A stretch of 24,555 nt of DNA, from NCBI GenBank assembly GCA_005888755.1, contig VBBQ01000015.1, positions 1-24,555 on the forward strand, given 5' to 3'. This stretch comes from Candidatus Bathyarchaeota archaeon. Lineage in GTDB: Archaea > Thermoproteota > Bathyarchaeia > 40CM-2-53-6. Both the position numbers and the translations under genes were made by a program. Below are positions 6,376 to 14,259 of this stretch, in pieces; within the stretch, counting starts at the first letter, position 1; every line of letters begins with the position of its first letter. A model generated the notes under the pieces. That model was not told the origin of the DNA. It saw nothing but the letters and a program-made list of their open reading frames with translations, and ran no database searches.

Positions 6376-8070
6376 GTGAAAAAACTGGGAAGATGGGTTG
6401 TCTGCTCCGGATGGCCATACGTCAACGACCGGCCGCACCTCGGAACCTTCACCCAGCTTCTCTCCGCCGATGTCTACGCGCGCTATCTCAGACTGAAAGG
6501 CGAAGACGTCGTCATGGTCAGTGGAAGCGACGAGCATGGCACCCCCATCGAGGTAGAAGCCATCAAACTGGGTATTCCGCCCCGGCAGCTAACCAACAAG
6601 TATCACAAACTCATCGTCCATCTTCTCAAGGCTTTCGAGATAGAGTTCGACAACTATACTCGAACCGAGAGCCCAGTTCACAAACGGTTCGTTCGAGACT
6701 TCTACGTCAAAGTCGAAAAGAACGGCTACGTTTACAGCCAAAAGATAACACAGCTATACTGTCTGAAGGACAAACGATTCCTTCCTGACCGTTTCGTCGA
6801 AGGTGAATGCCCTTACTGTCACAACCCCAACGCCCGCGGCGACCAATGCGATAATTGTGGCAGGGTCCTCGACCCGAAGGACCTCATTAACCCTCGATGT
6901 GCCCTCGATCACGAGATCCCTGTCCAGAGAGAGTCGGAACACTGGTTCTTTGATCTGCCCAAGCTCGCAGAACTACTTCGAAAGTACATCGAAACAAATC
7001 CGAATTTTCCCGAAAACGCGCGAAACTTTAGCCTCGGCTGGATCAGGGACGGACTCAAGCCTCGCTCGCTGACTCGCGACAACGCCTGGGGCATACCAGC
7101 ACCCTTCAAGGGTGCAGAGGGAAAGACCATCTATGTTTGGATGGAAGCCGTCCTCGGATACGTTTCGGCAACAAAGGAATGGGCTGAAAAAAAGAAGAAA
7201 CCATCTTTATGGAAGAGGTACTGGTTTGACCCCCAAAGCCGCAACGTCCACTTCATAGGAAAAGACAACATTCCATTTCACGTTGTAATCTTTCCAGGGT
7301 TACTCTTGGCTACGAGAGAGAACTATGATTTGCCCTGGGAGGTCTCCTCCTCCGAGTACATACAACTCGAAGGACAAAAATTCTCCAGAAGCAGAAAAGT
7401 CGGCGTTTGGATGGACGAGGCCCTTGAGCTAGAAGGCCCAGAGTACTGGCGCTATGCCTTGATCAGCCTCAGACCCGAGCAGAAAGATACCAACTTTACC
7501 TGGGAAGAGTTCGCGAGAAAAGTCAACACAGAGCTCAACGATGTTCTCGGAAACTACGTTCATCGAACCATATCATTCACTCAAACACACTACAACGGAA
7601 AGGTCCCAAATTTCTCTGCGAGCAAGGAGCAACACGCAAAGATCCTGACATCACTTAGTTCTAGCCTCCCAAAGGTGGATGACAGGCTAGGACACTTTAG
7701 ATTGAAAGACGCTCTGGAACAAGTCGTCGAGCTGGCACGGGAAGGAAACCGGCACCTTAACGAGCATGAACCGTGGCGCCTGTACAAGACAGATGCTCAA
7801 GCTGCCGGCGAGACTCTTGGGATCTCATTACAGATCGTGGCAACCCTCGGCATACTCTTACAGCCTTTCCTTCCTTCAACTTCGAAGAAGATTTGCTCGA
7901 GCCTGACTGGGAAAGCGAGTCTTCCATGGGAATCCGCTGGCAAGACAATCATAAAACCCGGAGCGAAAATTCGCTCTCTCCAGCCTTTGTTCCACAAAAT
8001 CAGTGCGGAAAAGCTTCGTTCTCGGCTAGATGAAATCAGAAGCAGGGTTCCCATTGAAGCTGAAGCTTGA
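6376..8070 (+). CDS. metG: Methionyl-tRNA synthetase
   Basis: This encodes 564 residues from GTG 6376. The enzyme charges tRNA-Met with methionine. The class I motifs are WPYVNDRPHLGT at 13-24 (HIGH as H21-L-G-T24) and KFSRS at 335-339 (KMSKS). An inserted zinc knuckle has Cys145, Cys148, Cys158 and Cys161. The methionine-pocket region SGSDEHGTP near 50-58 is intact. The helical anticodon-binding domain follows from about 380. The C-terminal tRNA-binding extension found in bacterial MetRS is absent, as is common in archaea, where it can be a separate gene. The length and WPY-N start fit the archaeal/eukaryotic form. The 3' end overlaps the PHP gene by 41 bases if that gene starts at its first ATG. 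Confidence 0.97.
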   Translation: MKKLGRWVVCSGWPYVNDRPHLGTFTQLLSADVYARYLRLKGEDVVMVSGSDEHGTPIEVEAIKLGIPPRQLTNKYHKLIVHLLKAFEIEFDNYTRTESPVHKRFVRDFYVKVEKNGYVYSQKITQLYCLKDKRFLPDRFVEGECPYCHNPNARGDQCDNCGRVLDPKDLINPRCALDHEIPVQRESEHWFFDLPKLAELLRKYIETNPNFPENARNFSLGWIRDGLKPRSLTRDNAWGIPAPFKGAEGKTIYVWMEAVLGYVSATKEWAEKKKKPSLWKRYWFDPQSRNVHFIGKDNIPFHVVIFPGLLLATRENYDLPWEVSSSEYIQLEGQKFSRSRKVGVWMDEALELEGPEYWRYALISLRPEQKDTNFTWEEFARKVNTELNDVLGNYVHRTISFTQTHYNGKVPNFSASKEQHAKILTSLSSSLPKVDDRLGHFRLKDALEQVVELAREGNRHLNEHEPWRLYKTDAQAAGETLGISLQIVATLGILLQPFLPSTSKKICSSLTGKASLPWESAGKTIIKPGAKIRSLQPLFHKISAEKLRSRLDEIRSRVPIEAEA

Positions 8071-8689
8071 CCTACATGTACACACTAACAGATCTAACGA
8101 CGCCGTCACATCGCCCAAACAGCTCGCAACCATTTGTAGAGATCGTGGACTAGACGGTCTAGCGATAACCGACCACAACGTTCTTGCTGTCGACTCGAGC
8201 AAGGAAGTTGTGTTCCTTCCCGGGATCGAAATATCGACGAGAGACGGGCACATAATCGGGCTCGGACTCTCGGAGGCTGTTCCGCGAGGTCTGTCGGCTG
8301 ATGAGACAATTCAGAGAATCAAGGAACTCCAAGGAGTCTCAATAATTCCGCACCCCTATGATCTTCTGCGCTCGAGTGTAAGACCGCACAACCTTGCGGT
8401 CCGTCCTGACGCGATCGAAGTGATCAATTCCTCCAGCTTCCTCCACTCTTTGACTTGGAAGCGTGCACGGAAATTCGCGGAGAAACAGAACTATCCTATG
8501 ACAGCTGGCAGCGACTCGCATATTCCGGAAACAATAGGAAGAGCATACACTGAGGTGGAAAGCCCCTCGAAAGATACTGCATCAGTGCTGGCTGCCCTAA
8601 AATCTGGACTGATAACCCCTGTCGGCGGTCCAATCCGGGTATCTGAGCGAGTCCGAAAAATGTTCCATGCCAATCGCGAGGAAACCTAG
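8030..8689 (+). CDS. PHP-domain metal-dependent phosphoesterase
   Basis: This encodes 219 residues from ATG 8030. PHP metal ligands are visible in order: DLHVHT (His16, His18), TDHN (Asp48, His49), GIE (Glu67), DGH (His74), HPYD (His108) and SDSH (Asp162, His164). Such stand-alone archaeal PHP proteins resemble YciV/RNase AM and 3',5'-nucleotide phosphatases, but the substrate cannot be told from sequence. The reading frame begins inside metG. A TTG at 8054 would give the more usual start just before DLHVHT and shrink the overlap to 17 bases. Either way it is probably cotranscribed with metG. Its TAG stop shares bases with the convergent FtsZ-family stop at 8686-8689. Confidence 0.85.
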   Translation: MKSEAGFPLKLKLDLHVHTNRSNDAVTSPKQLATICRDRGLDGLAITDHNVLAVDSSKEVVFLPGIEISTRDGHIIGLGLSEAVPRGLSADETIQRIKELQGVSIIPHPYDLLRSSVRPHNLAVRPDAIEVINSSSFLHSLTWKRARKFAEKQNYPMTAGSDSHIPETIGRAYTEVESPSKDTASVLAALKSGLITPVGGPIRVSERVRKMFHANREET

Positions 8690-9750
8690 TCCCTTCGAGC
8701 TTGGACTTGCTCCATCTGATACAGTGGCACTGAGAGTGTCGTGAAATCCTCGCCGTCTTCTTGACCGTATTCCGCGTCGTATAGTTCGATGAAGTCGATG
8801 AATCCGTTTAGCGCGGTCCCGTAGGCGTACCCTGTCAGGAAGAGGCAAACGGAAGGCTCTGAGGGGCTGTAGACGCTTCCGTGCACGAAGGACAGATTTG
8901 ATCCCACGATGGAAACCAGCGTGTCGTACGCTTGAGCGAACTGGGCAGTGCTGAGAGTGGCGGGTCCTCGATAGAGTAGCAACGCTCCCTTGGCCTTGTT
9001 GAGAGGCAAGTTCGCGGAAGGCGTTCTAAGAGCCTCGATGACAGAAGCTTGAAGCGTATCTCCAGTTCTAAGCGAGAAACTGCAGACTGTGGCGAGGTCG
9101 CCTCTGGACAGTACTTGCAGAATGTCTCTCGCTTCGACATCCTCGGCCCCCGACAACAGTTCGGTGAGACTCCGAACGGCAATACTCGCTGTCTCGTCTG
9201 TGGTTCTTTTGGAAGTACTAAGATAGTCTCGGTTAACGCCGTTGTCTATTACGATGGTACAATCGCACGCCTCGACCATTTTTTTGAGTCCTCGCAGAGC
9301 GATGAATCGACGTTCTCTCTCGTGAATGAAGGGAATCGCGACGACTGACACTACTGGACGAACTGGGGTCCGTGATCTTTGTGCAATGATGGGCGCACTT
9401 TGCGTTCCGGTTTCACCGCCTAACCCTGTTACGACAATGGTGAAATCCGAGCCGTCAGTATATGATGTGACCCGGTGGGCTGCAGACTGAAACACTCTCT
9501 GGTCGTCTCGGCCAACGACTAGACTCGAGCTCGTTGACGCGACTGAGTCCTCAAGGAAGACCTTGTTTCGAGCGGGTGATCGCGAGAGCTGTCCTCTATC
9601 AGTGTTGACAGCTACACACCTGCTTGGGCTAACCCCTCCCCCTATCGCATGGCTCAGCAAATTATTCCCCGCACCCCCTACCCCAACAACGGAGACTCTC
9701 AGAATTGGATTCGCGAGTCTCTCGTCGGAAGAGATTTCTTCTGCAGACAA
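8686..9750 (-). CDS. Divergent FtsZ/tubulin-family protein
   Basis: This encodes 354 residues from TTG 9750. The nucleotide-binding half is recognisable: T1 loop VVGVGGAGNN at 21-30, AVNTD at 47-51, the T4 phosphate loop GLGGETGTQSAP at 109-120, and PF-x-x-E-R-x-R followed by IVIDN at 166-170. Canonical FtsZ has GGGTGTG in T4; here the third Gly is Glu and the last is Gln. The catalytic T7 loop, normally N-x-D-x-x-D, aligns with EDVEARD, keeping only the last Asp with certainty. The C-terminal peptide that binds division partners is absent; the protein ends QARRD. It probably binds nucleotide or polymerises differently, perhaps without efficient GTP hydrolysis. A TATA-like element is about 35 bases upstream and no ribosome site is seen. 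Confidence 0.85.
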   Translation of the reverse strand: MSAEEISSDERLANPILRVSVVGVGGAGNNLLSHAIGGGVSPSRCVAVNTDRGQLSRSPARNKVFLEDSVASTSSSLVVGRDDQRVFQSAAHRVTSYTDGSDFTIVVTGLGGETGTQSAPIIAQRSRTPVRPVVSVVAIPFIHERERRFIALRGLKKMVEACDCTIVIDNGVNRDYLSTSKRTTDETASIAVRSLTELLSGAEDVEARDILQVLSRGDLATVCSFSLRTGDTLQASVIEALRTPSANLPLNKAKGALLLYRGPATLSTAQFAQAYDTLVSIVGSNLSFVHGSVYSPSEPSVCLFLTGYAYGTALNGFIDFIELYDAEYGQEDGEDFTTLSVPLYQMEQVQARRD

Positions 9751-9780
9751 AATCGGTCAGGTCAGTTGGGAAGGGAACGA

Positions 9781-9790
9781 TCATATATCA
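9781..9790 (-). promoter_or_regulatory. TATA element of the FtsZ-family gene
   Basis: The minus strand reads TGATATATGA about 30-40 bases before the TTG start. No Shine-Dalgarno sequence follows it, which fits a short or absent leader. The rest of 9791-9970, including an AATAAATACA on the plus strand at about 9851, shows no gene that I can support. Confidence 0.45.
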
Positions 9791-9970
9791 TAGAATAGGC
9801 AAGCCGTATTCAAAACGTAATACGAAATGATAGTCTCACTTGTTTAAGCTAATAAATACACCTGTCAGAGGCAAGTCGAACCAGTCAACCGAGTGCTTCC
9901 GGGGCCTTTCCTGCATGAGGCGGGAGTGTCAAACTACATTGCGGCGATCTGTTGGAAGGGGAGTAAATCA

Positions 9971-11494
9971 TTAAGGGGTTTGACCGCGGGCTTTCGGGTT
10001 ATTCCACTTGAGTGTGAGCGTCTTGGGATGTGACGCCTTCACCTCATCGATTCTTCCGACCGAAGTGTTGTGGGGAGAACTTCTTAGTCTATCCGGGTCA
10101 GTCTCAGCTTCCTTTGCCACTTTGAGGAACGCCTCGACAAGTTCGTCGAGGTCCCGGAGACTCTCAGTCTCAGGCGCCTCGACCATCATCGCCTCGTCTA
10201 CAATTTGTGGAAAATAGACAGTGGGCGAATGAAGCCCAAAATCGAGCATCCTCTTCCCAATATCCAAAGCTCTGACGCCTGTCTGTTCGTTGATCCTCTT
10301 CGCGCTCAAGACGAACTCGTGTTTCCTCTTCCGACTAAAAGGAAGTTCAAACTTGCTCCGCTCTAGAACCTTGGAAAGGACGTAGTTTGTATTCAATACC
10401 GCAGTTTCAGCGACGGCTTTGAGTCCATCAGGGCCCAGACTAAGAATATACGCATAGGCTCGGACCAAAACGCCGATGTTGCCATGAAACGCAGTCACTT
10501 TACCAACAGAGTCAGGAGCATCATAGTCGAAGAAGTACTTCTTGCCATCAAAACCGACCAATGGTACAGGTAGGAACTTTTCCAGATCTTTCCTGACCCC
10601 GACTGGCCCGGCGCCCGGTCCACCGCCTCCGTGAGGCGTTGCAAACGTCTTGTGTAGGTTAAGATGGACGATGTCGAATCCCATGTCTCCCGGGCGGACC
10701 TTCCCCAGTATCGCGTTGAAGTTCGCTCCATCATAGTACAGGAGACCCCCGGCGTCATGAACGATTTTCGCGATTTCGAGCACATTCTTCTCGAAGATGC
10801 CTAGGGTGTTGGGATTGGTGATCATCAGGCCGGCTGTCCTAGGTCCAACAACCTTTCGGAGCGCCTCAAGGTCTACCATCCCGTCATCGTTTGATGGGAC
10901 AACGACCACGTTGAATCCGGCCATTGCTGCACTGGCGGGGTTTGTTCCGTGTGCCGAGTCGGGAATGATCATTTCGCGCCGTTCATCTAACTCGCCTTTC
11001 GATCTGTGATAGGCTCGCATGATGAGCGCTCCAAGGTATTCGCCAGCTGCCCCTGCGACAGGCTGGAGGGACATTCTGCTCATGCCCGTGATCTCCGCGA
11101 GGAACTGGTCCAGCCGGTGCATTAGGGCCAGGATTCCCTGCACCGTCGATTCGTCTTGCTCGGGATGTATCTTTTCCAGTTTCGGATTCTGGGCTATTGC
11201 TTCGGAGACTTTCGGGTTGTACTTCATTGTGCAACTCCCCAGTGGATAGATTCCCAAGTCGACTGCAAAGTTCTCCTGAGAGAGGCGCGTGTAGTGACGA
11301 ACAACTTCCGGTTCAGAAACCTCGGGCAACGGAGGCAGCCCGTTTCTCAACAAGGCTTTTGGGACGCCACTCCAAGGATCCCGCCCCACGACCTTCCGTT
11401 CGATATCGCTGGGTTTTGACGGGGTGTGTCCTCTCTTGCCGTTTCCGGATCGTTCTATGATGAGCGGTTCGTTCCACTTTGCCTGGTGAAACAA
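9971..11494 (-). CDS. gcvPB: Glycine dehydrogenase (decarboxylating) subunit 2
   Basis: This encodes 507 residues from TTG 11494. It is the C-terminal half of the glycine cleavage P-protein, which decarboxylates glycine and passes the aminomethyl group to lipoyl-GcvH. Visible hallmarks are the LGSCTMKYNP segment (86-95), the active-site PVAGAAGEY region, SAHGTNPASA (180-189), the Asp of LYYDGANFN, and the PLP-binding Lys282 in NLHKTFATPHGGGGPG. Length and order match subunit 2 of the split enzyme. It follows gcvPA after a three-base gap, so the two are cotranslated. GcvT, GcvH and lipoamide dehydrogenase are not in this window and must lie elsewhere. Confidence 0.97.
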   Translation of the reverse strand: MFHQAKWNEPLIIERSGNGKRGHTPSKPSDIERKVVGRDPWSGVPKALLRNGLPPLPEVSEPEVVRHYTRLSQENFAVDLGIYPLGSCTMKYNPKVSEAIAQNPKLEKIHPEQDESTVQGILALMHRLDQFLAEITGMSRMSLQPVAGAAGEYLGALIMRAYHRSKGELDERREMIIPDSAHGTNPASAAMAGFNVVVVPSNDDGMVDLEALRKVVGPRTAGLMITNPNTLGIFEKNVLEIAKIVHDAGGLLYYDGANFNAILGKVRPGDMGFDIVHLNLHKTFATPHGGGGPGAGPVGVRKDLEKFLPVPLVGFDGKKYFFDYDAPDSVGKVTAFHGNIGVLVRAYAYILSLGPDGLKAVAETAVLNTNYVLSKVLERSKFELPFSRKRKHEFVLSAKRINEQTGVRALDIGKRMLDFGLHSPTVYFPQIVDEAMMVEAPETESLRDLDELVEAFLKVAKEAETDPDRLRSSPHNTSVGRIDEVKASHPKTLTLKWNNPKARGQTP

Positions 11495-11497
11495 GCG

Positions 11498-12901
11498 CTA
11501 AGCCTCCTGAAGTTTTTCGATCAGAAGCCGAAGCCTATCGATCGCCTCGGTGGTATGAACCTCTGTCACGCAGAAGAGCGCACTCTCACCAAGCTCAGGG
11601 AAGTCCTTGACAAGACTCTTGCCACCGTGAACCCCGTGGCTGAGCAATGACTTGTTCAATCTGGCCAGGGTTCCCTTTGCCCCCTTGAAAGAAACGGCAA
11701 ACTCTTGATAGTGTTGGCTCGCGAACCGCGGCGCCACTACACCAGGTATCTCGCCAAGCATCTTGATCGCATAATTCGTCTTGACAAGAATACTCTCAAA
11801 CAGCTCTCGGAGACCTTGAGGCCCCAGTAGGGAAAGGTAGGCAGCCGCTCCTATTGCGAAAAGGGCCTCGTTCGTGCAAATATTAGACGTAGCTCTCTCT
11901 CGGCGAATATGCTGTTCCCGAGTTTGGAGAACCATGCTGAACGCCCTTTCCTTTCCGTCTAGGGTTGTAGTCATCCCGATCAGCCGCCCCGGTAGTTGGC
12001 GTATCAGATTCTCCCCTCGGCACCCGATCATTCCCAAAGCGGGCCCACCGAAGTTCATCTCTGTCGAGATGGATTGACCCTCGGCTATCACGATATCCGC
12101 CCCATACTCTCCCGGAGGCTTCAATCCCCCAAGTGATACTGGGTCAAAGCCCACTATCGACAACGCCCCCTTCTGATGAGATATCGAAGGTACGTTCGCT
12201 ACCTCCAGGTCGAGAACACCGAAGAAAGATGGGACCTCACAATATACGGCGGCAGTGTCGCGGTCGACTTTGGATTGCAAGTCGGCTAAATCTATGCTGC
12301 CAGTCTCCTTGTCAAACAGGAAGGTCTCGAGTCGAATACCTACCGGCTCGGTGTAGTTCTCGAGTACTGAAAATTTCGAGGGGTGCATGCCGTGGGGTAC
12401 GAGAATTTTCCTTCTTCCTGTTGCTCTACATGCCATCCGAGCCGCTTCGCCAAGGGCCGTCGACCCATCGTAGAGCGATGAATTAACGGCGTCCATCTGA
12501 GCAAGATCGGCGATCATGGACTGGAACTCGAACAGAGACTGGAGGAGCCCCTGAGAAATCTCCGCCTGATAGGGAGTGTAGGAGGTCTGGAACTCTGTAC
12601 GTGAGAGGATCGACTTAACGGCCGCCGGGAGATAATGGTTGTAAATGCCCGCCCCTAGAAAGATTGGCATGTCACTCGCGGACTTGTTCTCTCCCAACAC
12701 GCGGTCGACGTGGCTCTTGACCTCTTGTTCTGACGGTAGCCAATCGACCTTCAAGGAACGATTAGTGCGAACTTGAGCCGGAATGTCGGAATAGAGTTCC
12801 TCTATTGAGGCTACTCCGATAGCCTCCAGCATCACTTTCCGAATCGGTGCACCGGCATTGGGAAGAAAAGGATGGTCGAAAGTCGCCATCGGAATTCTCA
12901 T
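11498..12901 (-). CDS. gcvPA: Glycine dehydrogenase (decarboxylating) subunit 1
   Basis: This encodes 467 residues from ATG 12901; an ATG four codons on (MATFDHPFLPN) is equally reasonable. It is the N-terminal half of the P-protein, which lacks the PLP lysine and forms the heterotetramer with GcvPB. Family features are the F-L-P-N opening, IGVASIEELYSDIP, SFLGAG-type FLGAGIYNHYLP, FQTSYTPYQAEISQGLLQSLFEFQ, the ALGEAARMA stretch, and GGPALGMIGC with PGRLIGMTTTLDGK. The protein ends EKLQEA with the gcvPB ribosome site embedded. A GGATTATC element centred about 23 bases upstream suggests a leaderless transcript. This is the first gene of the gcvPA-gcvPB operon, divergent from the GPT-like gene. 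Confidence 0.97.
   Translation of the reverse strand: MRIPMATFDHPFLPNAGAPIRKVMLEAIGVASIEELYSDIPAQVRTNRSLKVDWLPSEQEVKSHVDRVLGENKSASDMPIFLGAGIYNHYLPAAVKSILSRTEFQTSYTPYQAEISQGLLQSLFEFQSMIADLAQMDAVNSSLYDGSTALGEAARMACRATGRRKILVPHGMHPSKFSVLENYTEPVGIRLETFLFDKETGSIDLADLQSKVDRDTAAVYCEVPSFFGVLDLEVANVPSISHQKGALSIVGFDPVSLGGLKPPGEYGADIVIAEGQSISTEMNFGGPALGMIGCRGENLIRQLPGRLIGMTTTLDGKERAFSMVLQTREQHIRRERATSNICTNEALFAIGAAAYLSLLGPQGLRELFESILVKTNYAIKMLGEIPGVVAPRFASQHYQEFAVSFKGAKGTLARLNKSLLSHGVHGGKSLVKDFPELGESALFCVTEVHTTEAIDRLRLLIEKLQEA
11503..11507 (-). promoter_or_regulatory. Ribosome site of gcvPB inside the gcvPA 3' end
   Basis: The minus strand reads GGAGG within the last codons of gcvPA, eight bases before the TTG at 11494. 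It decides the choice of TTG as the gcvPB start and indicates translational coupling of the two subunits. Confidence 0.7.
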
Positions 12902-12918
12902 CGCGGTCGGCTCCCGAC

Positions 12919-12928
12919 TACTGATAAT
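12919..12928 (-). promoter_or_regulatory. TATA-like element of gcvPA
   Basis: The minus strand reads GGATTATCAG centred about 23 bases before the ATG at 12901, which fits the spacing for a leaderless archaeal mRNA. Confidence 0.35.
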
Positions 12929-12950
12929 CCTTCGCTCAGGGAAATCATTT

Positions 12951-12960
12951 CTTTTATAAT
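12951..12960 (+). promoter_or_regulatory. TATA box of the GPT-like gene
   Basis: CTTTTATAAT is centred 26 bases before the ATG at 12982, the exact TATA-to-start distance of archaeal promoters. Transcription should begin at or next to the A of the start codon, giving a leaderless mRNA. The sequence is nearly symmetric and could also serve the opposite strand. Confidence 0.65.
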
Positions 12961-12981
12961 CGGCTAGGCCGACTCGACATT

Positions 12982-14001
12982 ATGCTCCCTAGCGGGTGGG
13001 AGGTCACCACCGCTGTCATACTTGCAATTGTCTCCTTTCCCGTGTCCCTAGTTCTCACCCGCTTCTTCATGCAAGTGAACTCAAAAAGGGGAATCATCGG
13101 GATAGACGTCCACAAACTTACCAAACCACGAATCCCCGAAATGTGCGGCGCCGCAATACCCCTTACGGTGATACTGTTGCCTTCAGCCTACGTTCTGATC
13201 GGAGGCGGAAACGCAATCACAATGCTTGCCTTCTCCCTAGTTGTCGGATCCGCGGCGATCGTAGGCGCGGTGGATGATAGACTGAAGATGAGAGGCATCT
13301 ACAAACCTCTACTGACTCTCCTCTGCGGCCTTCCAATCGTAGCCCTCGGATTGCTCTATCCCGATCAAGTGTACAATCCGACCCTACAAGTCCCCATCTT
13401 CGGAAGCTTCCACCTCCCCGTCATCTATCCACTGAGCATACCAGTCGCCATCTCTGTTACCTCGAACACGACTAACATGCTCGATCCGCTAAACGGAGCC
13501 ATGGCGGGCGGCGTCTCAATAATATCCGCGGCACTCCTCATAGGAGTCCTCATCACCGACCCCGCGCCGAGCATAGTCTTCCTATACGCTTGCCTACTCT
13601 TCTCGATGCTAGGTTTCTTTTACTTCAACAGATACCCGTCAAGAGCCTTCGCAGGAAACGTGGGACAATTGTCCGTCGGCGCAGCGCTCGGCGCGCTGGC
13701 GATACTTGGAAGGACAGAGATAGTAAGCATAGTAGCCATGTTCCCTCAGATCCAGAATTCGTTCTTTTTCCTATCAAAAATCAAGAGATTCACCGAGCAT
13801 CATGCTTTGACCGCAAAACCGACAAAATTGCTTGACGACGGTCGCCTAGCCTCGTCATCAGATCCCAACGCACCCCTGACCCTCGTCAGGACCCTGCTCG
13901 TTGGTCAACCGGCTAAAGAGTCCGAAATCGTCTCCACGATCTTTGCTCTCTTCCTCATCTCAGGCGCGCTAGCATTGATCACAATGATTCTGATAGGGTG
14001 A
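12982..14001 (+). CDS. GPT/WecA-type GlcNAc-1-phosphate polyprenyl transferase homologue
   Basis: This encodes 339 residues with about ten membrane helices, in the MraY/WecA/DPAGT1 superfamily that starts lipid-linked glycan assembly by moving sugar-1-phosphate from a UDP-sugar to polyprenyl phosphate. Motifs in order are HKLTKPRIPEMCG from 44, VGAVDDR with the acidic pair at 98-99, NTTNMLDPLNG at 162-172, and FNRYPSRAFAGNVG at 215-228. The Thr-Asn-Met-Leu-Asp-Pro and F-N-x-Y-P-S signatures are of the archaeal/eukaryotic GPT (AglH/Alg7) type. In relatives the last motif reads G-D, and that Asp is counted among the catalytic acids; here it is Asn226. The gene therefore may have altered activity. 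It starts leaderless and is coupled to the next gene. Confidence 0.85.
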   Translation: MLPSGWEVTTAVILAIVSFPVSLVLTRFFMQVNSKRGIIGIDVHKLTKPRIPEMCGAAIPLTVILLPSAYVLIGGGNAITMLAFSLVVGSAAIVGAVDDRLKMRGIYKPLLTLLCGLPIVALGLLYPDQVYNPTLQVPIFGSFHLPVIYPLSIPVAISVTSNTTNMLDPLNGAMAGGVSIISAALLIGVLITDPAPSIVFLYACLLFSMLGFFYFNRYPSRAFAGNVGQLSVGAALGALAILGRTEIVSIVAMFPQIQNSFFFLSKIKRFTEHHALTAKPTKLLDDGRLASSSDPNAPLTLVRTLLVGQPAKESEIVSTIFALFLISGALALITMILIG

Positions 14002-14258
14002 AAAGACTGAACCAAAGAGCGGTGGCTCTCCAACTCCTCGTCTTCATAACCCAGTGGGGCCTAATGATAATCGGATTCGGAATACTCGCCCTAATAGTCG
14101 CGCCTCTTCGAATACAATCAGACCCGAGTCTGGGCCGCTATTTTGACGCATCTGCGAAAGCCATGATAGCTCTGGTCTTGTCGATTTCATGGCTCTTCAT
14201 CTGGGACCGCCAAGTCCGGCTGTATTTCTACCGTAAGAAAGAGGCACTGCAGAGCTAG
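13998..14258 (+). CDS. Small two-helix membrane protein coupled to the GPT-like gene
   Basis: This encodes 86 residues from GTG 13998. The GTG overlaps the TGA of the upstream gene (GTGA), indicating translational coupling. Helices are at about 9-35 and 52-70. Both ends are basic (MKRLNQR and RLYFYRKKEALQS), so the termini probably face the cytoplasm. No family is recognised. Being coupled to a membrane phosphoglycosyltransferase suggests an accessory or stabilising subunit, by analogy with small partners of eukaryotic GPT, but no sequence similarity to those is claimed. It ends one base before the convergent ATP-grasp gene. Confidence 0.7.
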   Translation: MKRLNQRAVALQLLVFITQWGLMIIGFGILALIVAPLRIQSDPSLGRYFDASAKAMIALVLSISWLFIWDRQVRLYFYRKKEALQS

Positions 14259-14259
14259 T

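Noticed and set aside
6252-6788. 178-codon plus-strand frame
   Set aside because: It is an alternative frame within metG, rich in Arg, Pro and Ser as expected for a shadow.
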